64,000 nucleotides of DNA from the NCBI GenBank assembly GCA_036924085.1, contig JAVGWX010000013.1, forward strand, positions 52,306,904 to 52,370,903, given 5' to 3'. The notes under the pieces were generated by a model. It did not search any database, was not told the origin of the DNA, and was given only the letters and a program-made list of their open reading frames with translations. Source of the DNA: Ariolimax columbianus (taxonomy: Eukaryota; Mollusca; Gastropoda; Stylommatophora; Arionidae). Each line of letters opens with the position of its first letter. Position 1 is the stretch's first letter. Shown piece by piece: positions 1-10,000 of this stretch. Position numbers and translations under genes: made by a program.

Positions 1-491
1 TGTTCCAAGGCAGCTTGGGACCAGAGAGTGAGGTTGATGACCAGCGCAGTTTCTTCCTCACTGTAATCTAAATACAGCGCAAGTACATCATCAAGAGAAT
101 CCTGTCTGATGATGTTGTCATTACCCTTGCGATGGGAAACTAACTAGAGTTAGGGAAGGAACGGACATGATGGTACTTCACAATAACAGATACCTCATTG
201 TCTCTAAAGAGGTTATCTATTTGCTTGTACATAATCTGTTCAGATTTAATTGACAGCTTTAGTGGCATTTTGTGTTATCAAATTTTTTAAATTTATTTTT
301 TGCAGCATATTTTTAAAACTTGATGAGATTCTGTGTATTTCCTTTTATGTGATGATGGTTGCTATGCATAGTTTGTTACACTCTTGTTGTTACATTGAGA
401 TTGATTGGTGACAAAAGTAACCTTGATATATTGCTTCAGCATTGGCAAATATTAAATTTGTAATTGCAGGTGATGTTTGAGTTTTTGCTTG
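1..491. other. AT-rich intergenic DNA
   Basis: No open frame, RNA gene or repeat shared with the rest of the window was recognised here. Confidence 0.5.
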
Positions 492-621
492 CTATGTAAA
501 GATTAAATTCAGTGCTAGAATTGACTATGTAAAGATTGTACTCTGTACTAGAATTGACTATGTAAAGATTGTACTCTGTACTAGAATTGACTATGTAAAG
601 ATTGTACTCTGTACTAGATTC
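492..621. repeat. 33-bp tandem repeat, about 4 copies
   Basis: Four head-to-tail copies begin at 492, 525, 558 and 591 with the core ctatgtaaagattgtactct. The first copy is the most diverged and the last is cut short. Noncoding minisatellite. Confidence 0.9.
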
Positions 622-622
622 G

Positions 623-700
623 CACGTTAAAAATTCCTCGACAGTTGGAAATAAAAAAGGGTAGGCTTAATGGTTGCTACCCTGAAAAAATTAAGAATTA
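623..700 (+). repeat. SINE body fragment
   Basis: The stretch from gcacgttaaaaattcct through the following aggcttaatggttgctacc resembles 6770-6835, which is the body of the tRNA-headed SINE at 6605-6850. Only this internal part is present and no promoter boxes are seen. Confidence 0.45.
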
Positions 701-847
701 TGTTCAAACCTACCAAATCTATTACGGAATCTTCTAGCACAGAGTTCATGTTAAATCGTGTGCAATGATGTTCATTCTTCAACTTGAAGATAATTGCTGA
801 AATTTAAAGAGGGTTACAAAAAATGGTTTTACATGAAGACCTTTGTC

Positions 848-1110
848 AATGTAACCTGACTTCTTTATACTGGTTTAGAAGATTACAGAGTGTATACAAC
901 CCCACGATCTAAAAGTGACTATATACATCGAATCTATTCTTGAATGCATTAAATAACCCTGTCCCTACTATTTCCTGTGACAATGCATTCCAAGCAAACA
1001 CCAGTCACTGACTAAACAAATATTTCCTAATATCTAATTTGGACGTTGCTTTAATAAATTTGTAGCTGTGCCCAGTCATGTCGACATAGAGTTTTGACTG
1101 CAAAACACTC
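848..1110 (-). mobile_element. CR1-like LINE 3' end, decayed
   Basis: On the minus strand the motif LDIRKYLFSQ is readable. It matches LNIRKYFFSQ of the better preserved copy at 32502-33165. The 3' tail (ggtttagaag and gtatacaac on the plus strand) is the reverse complement of that copy's tail. Several stops interrupt the frame. Only the reverse-transcriptase C-terminal tail and the 3' UTR remain, as expected of a 5'-truncated copy. Confidence 0.6.
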
Positions 1111-1400
1111 ATTTATGTTCCCAACTAACCAGAAAGATGTCTGTCAATCATGACTCTGCCAGCACGTCAACCAAAGAAAAAAAACTTCAATCGATTTAAA
1201 AAAAAAAAAAATTCTTTCGTTTCCTTCAAGATATATCTATTTCCCTTCCAAACTGTGAGTGGATATTTCACTTTTCTTTTGTCATGTCAAACCTTTGTGA
1301 TTCGTTGATTGTTCATTGTATGTGCTCTATTTTCACTTTGTATGGTTGGTTCTATGCAATATTGGAGAACTTTCTTCTCTGACAAATGTGACACTTTCCA
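1111..1400. other. intergenic DNA
   Basis: AT-rich, with a short poly-A run near 1198-1210. Nothing recognisable. Confidence 0.4.
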
Positions 1401-1910
1401 CGTTCTAGAGAGACATCTAGCGGATAGGTAAGTTAGAAGATACCACTTTCATCTGGGCTGTCTAAGGAAACTACTGAACATAAAATGGCAAGATAGGATT
1501 ACAGATGCAGAAGTTCTTTCGCAGGCTGGCATGACAATCATCCACACAACTCTGTAAATCGCAGCTTAGATTGGCTGGCCATGGTTGTCCGCATGTCAGA
1601 TGAGCGCCTTGAAAAGAAAATATTCTATGGCGAGCTTGAGTCTGGAAACGAGCTCCCGGTGGCCAAATAAAACGTCACAAAGCCTCACTGAAGAACTGAT
1701 AATTGGGAGAACATTGCCGCTGATCGCTCTCTGCCTGATCAAAGAAGCTGTACAGAGACGAGCAGTACAACAGGCACGACAAGAGTGGCCTCTGTCAGAC
1801 GTGTTTCTCGCCCTCAATGTGACAGGCGCTTTCGGGCCCGGATTGGTTTGATCAGCCATCTACAAATACACTCCAGGATTGACAGATGACAATGTGGTCC
1901 TCTTCGGAAA
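1400..1910 (+). mobile_element. LINE C-terminal fragment with a C2H2-type finger
   Basis: The plus strand reads FHLGCLRKLLNIKWQDRITD (about 1445-1510), a typical C-terminal block of APE-type LINE polyproteins. Further on, in a shifted frame, comes CDRRFRARIGLISHLQIH (about 1824-1880), a terminal zinc finger with the H-x3-H end seen in molluscan LINEs of this group. Stops and frameshifts separate the blocks, so it is dead. Related C-terminal fragments lie at 11410-11845 and 16090-16868. Confidence 0.75.
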
Positions 1911-1944
1911 CGATGGACAAACGTTAGAAGGTATACAGATTATG

Positions 1945-2465
1945 TCTGACCTCTTTTTATGTTTACTGTAAGCCGTTTATTTTATAACCAATTAATATGC
2001 TTGCCGTTTTCTCACCACCTTGGCAGAATGGCGCTCTCCTCACAGGTTTTTGATAGGAATCTCGGTCAGCAGTCAGTCTTCTCACCTGGTTCATGTTTAG
2101 GGTGTCCTTGATGCCTTGTGTCCATCTATGCCAAGGTCTCTGCCTTGTCTTCCTGGAACAATGCCACCCTGAACAGCTGTTTCCAGTCCGTTATGGTGCT
2201 TGGATGTGGACGAAAAACCTCAGTTTCCGAGACAGAACGTGGTTTATAAGCCAGTTCTCTTCGACACTCAGATCTTGCAGGATGGCTTTATTTGTTATTT
2301 TCTTTATCCAACGTATTTTGAGGATTCTCCTCAAGCATTTTGTTTCGGAACTCCCGATCCTCTTTCTTAATATTTGTGTGAATAATATTTTCTCATATTT
2401 AACAATAGTTTCCCTATCTTGTTTGTATCTACTTCGCATTTGTTGATCGCGCATATGACACATGC
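1945..2465 (-). mobile_element. LINE C-terminal fragment
   Basis: The minus strand encodes a tail with TKCLRRILKIRWIKKITNKA, then LINHVLSRKLRFFVHI. This corresponds to the LRRIL...W / R-x-L-x-F-x-G-H block found after the reverse-transcriptase domain. The downstream Arg/Pro-rich tail is readable with frameshifts to about 1950. No RT catalytic motif is present. A 5'-truncated, decayed copy of a family different from the neighbour at 1400-1910, in the opposite orientation. Confidence 0.65.
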
Positions 2466-2476
2466 ATGGTAGTCTG

Positions 2477-2750
2477 TCATTGTATCTCCACTATTGGGAA
2501 CTGAGACGCTAGTCGGTCAGGGTCAGGCACAATATACTCACCAAGATAACTATCGGTCATTCGTGTAGCATTCCCTGAAAACAGGTTGTTTTTAAGGCAA
2601 TCTGGCTGACGAAATGTGATCCTCGTGGTAGTGAGCGTCACACAGATGAAGCCAAGCATGGCACAATCGCCGTCCACCTCCATCGGGATGCGAGGAAAGC
2701 TACAACAACCTGCCACTTAACGCCCTTTTCAGGGCATACAAAAGAGTCAA
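2477..2750 (-). repeat. dispersed repeat E, copy 1
   Basis: Reverse complement shared with 14490-14760. Both copies can be read through short peptides containing CAMLG, then VSLTTTGIT or VTLTTTRIT. Function unknown; probably part of a transposable-element UTR. Confidence 0.6.
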
Positions 2751-2808
2751 CTCACTGATTATGGGCATTAAATAACAACATCTCCAGTATGAATCCATTC
2801 TTCTCTGG

Positions 2809-3144
2809 TGGATACCAGTCCAATCGTCTTCAGTGTCTGATCCATACATGACATCACTCTCTTGTGGATACCAGTCCAATCGTCTACTGTGTCTGATCCA
2901 TACATGACATCACTCTCTTGTGGATACCAGTCCAATCGTCTTCAGTGTCTGATCCATACATGACATCACTCTCTTGTGGATACCAGTCCAATCGTCTACT
3001 GTGTCTGATCCATACATGACATCACTCTCTTGTGGATACCAGTCCAATCGTCTTCTGTGTCTGATCCATACATGACATCACTCTCTTGTGGATACCAGTC
3101 CAATCGTCTTCTGTGTCTAATCCATACATGCTATCACTCTCTGG
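2809..3144. repeat. 56-bp tandem repeat, 6 copies
   Basis: Copies begin at 2809, 2865, 2921, 2977, 3033 and 3089 with the core tggataccagtccaatcgtc. The first four alternate between two variants (cttcagtgt and ctactgtgt), so a two-unit block was itself duplicated. It lies just past the 3' end of receptor gene 1. Confidence 0.95.
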
Positions 3145-3411
3145 ATTTTTGTTGTTTTTATGTATTCAACGTTCATATGGAATGGGTACATTGTGTCTGC
3201 AGTAAGTCATGAGTAATTCTTTGCCTGTGTCAATTGTTATATGCAATATTCATGTGTATAACGTCTTTTTTAAATTTATGCCAGGCGTATTTACCATTAA
3301 TTAAACGTCATCATCCAGTATTGCATGAAATGCTCTCCGCCCCGATAAACCATGTGATATTAAGTCCGTTCTGACAAGAGAAGTCTCAGTTATGCATCTC
3401 TGTATTTACTT

Positions 3412-4023
3412 TTAATTTGGTAGTATCGGTACATGAGGAAATTTGCAGAACATCTGCCGGAATACATCTCTGTATTTACTGCTCATATGATAGTATATGA
3501 GGATGTTTGCAGACGAGTTGACGGATTCTAGAACGACGCCAAATCCTCCTAAAAGAACCAGCTTATTTCTGTGCTTCCCCTCAAGTGAAAGCCCTGGTAC
3601 CAACGTCATAACTACAAACCCAACGTTCAGCGGTGTGAAGCAGACAATGAAGAGAGTGGAAATTATGACAACCATTTGAGCAACCTTTAAGTTGCGACTG
3701 GACACGCTGACATCTTGAGTTCCTGTAGATTTCTGCCGCCATTTGGTTTTCTTGTCTAGTTGAATGACAAGCGCAGTCGTACATATAATGATGATCCCAA
3801 AGGCGCTGAAAGGCACAACCATATTGTTGATGGTGACAGTAATCTTTTCTACCGTTTCTCGATCTCCTGTGTATACAATACCGAGCAAGGTCTTGTTCCT
3901 GCCTGGAAAGTACTTTACACCTAGTCTGTTCGTGGAGTAAACAAGACCTACACTTGACATGAGGATCAAGAAAACGCCGACAATGATGGTGGAGACTCTT
4001 CGTGTTGTAACAAGACTTTTCAC
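3412..4023 (-). CDS. GPCR gene 1, exon 3 (TM4-TM7)
   Basis: 203 codons plus stop. The splice acceptor is ttcag followed by GTG AAA AGT, so the first codons are Val-Lys-Ser in phase 0. Internal start codons are not needed, because this exon continues exon 2 (SPLQ followed by VKSL). Exon 3 of genes 2 and 3 has the same boundary and closely related sequence. Confidence 0.85.
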   Translation of the reverse strand: MKSLVTTRRVSTIIVGVFLILMSSVGLVYSTNRLGVKYFPGRNKTLLGIVYTGDRETVEKITVTINNMVVPFSAFGIIIICTTALVIQLDKKTKWRQKSTGTQDVSVSSRNLKVAQMVVIISTLFIVCFTPLNVGFVVMTLVPGLSLEGKHRNKLVLLGGFGVVLESVNSSANILIYYHMSSKYRDVFRQMFCKFPHVPILPN

Positions 4024-7000
4024 CTGAAGATATCAAATAAAATGGTTGAATTTTTATTGAGATATAAATATAAATATAGATATAAATGTTCTGTCAAAAA
4101 GTATAATCTGTCAATAATGTAAAATACCAGAATCTTCTTCTTCTTCTGCGTTCGTTCTCAATCTCCCGCTACCAAGCCCTGAAAGGGCTTAAGTAGCAGA
4201 ATGTAGTCCAGAGAACAGAATGCGTTGTGTTGTAGTTTACAGCTTGACTGCGATATTTGCACCTTTCGGTCCAACACATCCGACTTCAGCAAGCATTTTT
4301 TTAGTACCGGGTTAGCATTCCCTTTTCGATCCCTTCTCCTTAGCCAGTCTGCCGTGCTGCAGCCTGTTTTCCAGGATCACCACGTGGAGGTGTAGAAGGG
4401 TTTTGGCAGCTCTGGTTCGCTGGCCCTGACGCTAGCAGTCAGCTATGGGTCGCTGACCACTCCAGCTCATTCGCTGCTCAGCGTCTTGATCCCAAATACC
4501 AGAATCGACCAAGACATTTCCAGATGACGACACGCAGCTTGGTTTTCCTATAATTCCATTAAGCCAATACTCCAAGAGAGGAAGTATATCATGGCAAGAG
4601 CAGACACTTTAAGTAGCACGGTCATTCCAGCAAGGATTTACGGATACGAAGTGTTGAAGCTCAGAGAGCAATGGAGTGACGCGTACTAATAATGTCGATA
4701 CGGGATAAGCTTGGCTTGGCTTGGCTTCGTTCATTCTCAATCTCCCACTACCAAACACTGAAAGGGCTTAAGTAGCAGAATGTAGTCCAGAGAACAGAAT
4801 GCGTTGTGTCGTAGTTTCCAGCTTGACTGCGATATATGCACCTTAGGGTCCAACACATCCGACTTCAGCAAGCATTTTTTGAGTACCGGACACACATACC
4901 AACGTTTTGGTGGCTCTATGCCTGTACACATTCACGGGGCCTCCCACCTGTGCGATGACAAGATTGTCTGACCAAAGACCTTGGCCCACATTGGTACAGC
5001 GTTGCAAAAGATGGTAACGCATACAAAATATTGTAGGCGCCTTGCATACGTCAAATCTGCCGGTCTGGCTCCGAGTAGAATGTGGTATGACAGGTTAGAC
5101 TGAACCGTAGAGAACAAAAGAACAGTGGATAGAACATAATGGAAGATAATCGAAGAATTCGGAAACAACAGCACAAGAACTAGATTTGTATGGAGAAATC
5201 AAGCATCTTTCAAACACAGCAAGGACTGGCTCAAGGAAGAGGCTGCAGTAGGAGAGAACAATGGATAAAACATAATACAATATAATCGAAGAATTCGGAA
5301 ACAACAGCACAAGAACTAGATTTGTATGGAGAAATCAAGCATCTTTCAAACACAGCAAGGACTGGCATCATCGCGATGGGCAACTAACTTGGATAACTTA
5401 AAAAAGCGATAAAGTAACTCCTACGTCACAGCTTAATGATTACGATATTTTGTTTTGATCTCTCTGTTGTATACAGGAGTAGTAGTTTCTAGGGAGAATG
5501 CACCGATAACTACAATGTAATGAAAGTTATATTCGGTGTAATAACATTGAAAATATTGAAATTTACAGTACAATGAAGAAATAATACAAATTTTACAAAA
5601 AGGCACGATTTAAAAAATAAATATCAATCACAATTGAAATGAAGATGATGCTAAATGATCACGGCGTGAAAGAACATTGCCATAAATGAACACCAGTATA
5701 ATGGGATATCTGTTGACCATGTAATAACAAATGGGATATCTGTTGACCATGTAATAACAAATGGGATATCTGTTGACCATGTAATAACAAATGGGATATC
5801 TGTTGACCATGTAATAACAAATGGGATATCTGTTGACCATGTAATAGCAAATGAGATATCTGTTGACCATGTAATAACAAATGAGATATCTGTTGACCAT
5901 GTAATAACAAATGAGATATCTGTTGACCATGTAATAACAAATGAGATATATGTTGACCATATAATAACAAATGGGATATCTGTTGACCATGTAATAACAA
6001 ATGGGATATCTGTTGACCATGTAATAACAAATGGGATATCTGTTGACCATGTAATAACAAATGGGATATCTGTTGACCATGTAATAACAAATGGGATATC
6101 TGTTGACCATGTAATAACAAATGGGATATCTGTTGACCATGTAATAACAAATGGGATATCTGTTGACCATGTAATAACAAATGTGTGACATAGCGTTATT
6201 CTTGTCTTGTGTAAATGAAGCAAGGGCATTCAGCAAACAGTGAAGATCAAGGGAAACCATATAGATGTAGTTTTACAGATGGATGTTCAGATTCCCATGT
6301 ACAACAAATAAGACTAATAGAGATATACCGAGGAACCTCCTGTACATACACAAATTATGACACAGCACATATAAGCCATCTTTGTTTTGAAAAGAGCAAG
6401 GTTTGAATGGTCTCTAACAACTGGCAAACTAGCAGGAAAAAGGTGAGAGGAACTAGCTGGTCGACCTTGTATCATGGCACAGAAGGAAGTGACCCACACA
6501 ACTGATACAAAGCCCGCCTGGTAGGAAGAAGTGAAGAGCCATGCCAGATTAGGTCAGTCGACATGTCACATAGCGATGATGACAGAACACCACGAAGCTC
6601 CACTTGTGAAAGGGAGGACTCAGTGGTCTCGAGGTAAAGTGCCCGCTTCGTGTGGCGGAGGTCACCGTTTCGAATTACGGTGAAGACGGATTTTTTTTAC
6701 GTGGATCTTTTGGCAAAAATTCACCTGATCTCTGGGTAGTGAGATCGAACTCCCGTGGTCAGTGACGAGCGCGTTAAAAATTCCTTGGAAATTGGAAATC
6801 GAAAAAAATAGGCTTAACGGCCGCTGCCCGGACACAATTAAACATCTACCCAAGTTATTTGTACCTTTGCCCAGGTTAAGAGCATACATAGATGGCGCCT
6901 AACTGGCTGCGAGTCTACTTAGCTCTAGTGTTTGAGTCTATTAAGATGGACTCCCGCATCGGTTAAACCACCCTCCAAGACACTGGTTGTATACAGACTC

Positions 7001-10000
7001 TGTAAAGTCTTATAAACCGGTATAAATACGTTAAGTTAGTTAAGTTAAATACACGCAACATTAGCTTTATTTAACCTGTAATGGCGATGTTATACATAGA
7101 CACCTCTCTACTGTCACGAGGGCAGTTATCCAACTTGTTATTCGAGAGAAGGCAGCGTGCGGACATCCACTTGTGATATGCTGGAATTCTATTGGATCGA
7201 ATGGCAAGTCTGCAGCAATGAAAGCCGGAGTCAGACATATGTTTGACCACAACAACGTTGTCACACATCCTAAGTCCGAGATGGCAAGACCTGAACATTA
7301 AAACAAGAGAATCATTCAGCGGGTTTTATTTGTCCCTAGTAAAATAATGAAACTTTATAGGACACATTTCTTTGTCTCGTGTGTCACAACGACTTGCTGA
7401 GATTCACGCACCCGTGGACTATATTAGAAACACACCTACCTCGTCCATAGAGGGTTATAATGTAGTCAGCGGAGTGAGTTAGTACTAAACGCTATCTCAT
7501 CATCATCATCATCATCCGGTTGATCAGTCCTAAGACTGGTTGTAAGGTTGTCTGAGCATGTCTCTCCACTAGACCCACTCTCTGGTTGAGCAGTCCTAAG
7601 ACTGGTTGTCTATGTTTCTCCATGTGACTCTATCCTCTGGTTGATCAGTCTTAAGACTGGTTGTAAGGTTGTCCGAGTATGTCTCTCCATATGACCATAT
7701 CATCTGGTTGGTCAGTCCAATGATTGCTTGTAAAGTTGTCTGAGCATGTCACTCCATATTGACCCTATTCTCTGGTTGATCAGTCCTAAGACCTACACTG
7801 GTTGTAAGGTTGTCTGAGTATGTGTCTCTATTTGACCCTATGATCTGGTTGATAGTCCAGAGACTAGTTATAAGGTTGTCTGAGAAAGTCTCTCCATTTA
7901 GCCCTGATTTTCATCCTGTCAGTCTCGAAAGACAATGAACTTCACGCTAGAGAGGGAACAGCCAGTTGTTGCCCTAACTTTCGCCGCAAACATTTGTAGT
8001 CTGCATCTTGACGCATCCTGTCTTCCCCTGCCTGCAGACCAAAACACAAAGCCTGCCTCCAGCCGGGTCTGTCTTTGGCAAGTTCCTCCCAGCTGCAGGT
8101 GTTCATTTCCAACGCCTTCAGGTCACGCTTGCAGACATCTTTGTCGCGAAGAAAGGGTCTACCTTTTTTACGCTTGCCCGTGGTCAGCTCTTCACAAATG
8201 ATATCTTTTGGTATTCGCCCATCCTCCATTCTGCCCACGTGATCAAGCCACAACAAACGGCGCTGGCGGATGATCGTAACTAAGCTGACAATCTTTGCAT
8301 GGTCCAACACTTCGTTGTTAGTCACACTGTTTTAGTCTTAGTCGATCTGTACTTCTACAGGTCCATGCGCCCCTGTGCCGGTCCCATCTCTGATGTGAGC
8401 TGGATGTAACCAGAACGAGGATTTTCTGCTTGGCGGGCTAGGCTCGGGCAGCTTATTGCTCCACTATGGAGCGGGGTTAACTGATGTGCGTCCATCTTAA
8501 TAGACTCAAACACTAGAGCAAAGTAGACCTGCAGCCTGTTAGGCGCCATCTACAGCTGCTCTTAACAAACCATCTAACCATGTCCGGTATTATGCTATGT
8601 AACACAGTTAGTCGCCTCTTACGGCAGGCTGCCTGGAGGGCAGTGGTGCTGCTCATGTTCTTGTTCTTGTCACTCTGTTCCTCCATGATATTCCAAGTAT
8701 GCCTTACAGGCAGCGAATGTGAAAAGTATTTAGCCTTTTTCTTGTGATGCATACAGAGTCCAAGTTTCGCTGCCATAGAGCAGGGTACTAATAACACAGG
8801 ATCTGTACCCAGCAACCTTTGTGGGAATGGTCAGCATGTTGTTATTCCACACTTTCTGTGAGAACCTTGCAAGTGCTGATGAGGCCATTCCTAATCGTTC
8901 CTGTAGCTCTGCATCCAGTGAAAGGTTGTCGGTGGTGATAGATCCAAGGTAGTTAAAGTGATTTACTACTTCCAGATTTTTTTTTCCTTAAAGACAATGC
9001 CGTCAATTTCGTCTTTTGTACGCTGATTGTGAGTCCAAACATATCACAAGATTTAGCCAACCTATTAATGAGGATCTGTAATTCGGTGTGGACGACCAGG
9101 TCAGCATCGTCTGCTAAGAGCATATCCCGAATGACAGTCTCCATTTTCTTTTTGCTGGCAGTCTGGTTAGGTTGAAGTCCATCTGACCTAGTATGCAGAA
9201 AGACCCCTCTGTGGCAGTTCCAAAAGCGTGTCTAAGCACGATGGCAAAGAAAATTCCGAACAGAGTCGGAACCAGGACACAAACATGTTTAACTCCGCTG
9301 TTAATGTCGAAGGCCTCAGATTCCTGACCGTCATGCAGCACTGTACCTTTCATGCCCACATAAAAAGACCTAATCATGCACAGTAGTTTAGCTGGGCAGC
9401 CAACTTTAGACAATACTTTAAAAAGACCCTCTCTGTTTACCAGGTCGAATGCCTTGGTGAGGTAGATGAAGGTGCAATAGTCAGTGCATTGGAAACCGTG
9501 ATGTCAACTCCTTTGTTGCCCGGAACTCAATCATGACAGTAGATCCACACCAGCTTCAGAAGATTTGAGGTCTCTAGCCCGTAATGTCTTGGCCAGCCCT
9601 TCTGTACCTTCCAAAATAAGGAATAGGGAAGTCTGACACAATGATTGTCCACCTTAAAGGGGTCTCAGATAGGCATCTCGGAGCTTAGGTCACCACATTC
9701 ATCTCCATTGGGATAATGGGGTTGTTGTCATGTATGTTCCACTACGTTCAGCAACATCCTGATCACTAACTTAGGCAGAGACGCCAAAGCTGGTTTCCGA
9801 CTGCATTCCACGGTTCTTTCGGTATATATGACGTCATGACTTCTGAGTTACACTTATCAGCTGGTGAACATCCACCTTTACTTTCCTTTACATCACTCTC
9901 TATCCACCTTTACTTTCCTTTACATCACTCTATATCCACCTTTACTTTCCTTTACATCACTCTCTATCCACCTTTACTTTCCTTTACATCACTCTCTACC

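Noticed and set aside
5628..6260. Three overlapping minus-strand frames of 170-210 codons
   Set aside because: They translate a 30-bp tandem repeat in all three phases. No domain, no start context, and the period alone keeps the frames open.
6605..6690. A true tRNA gene
   Set aside because: Promoter-like boxes are present but the cloverleaf stems do not pair convincingly; better explained as a SINE head.
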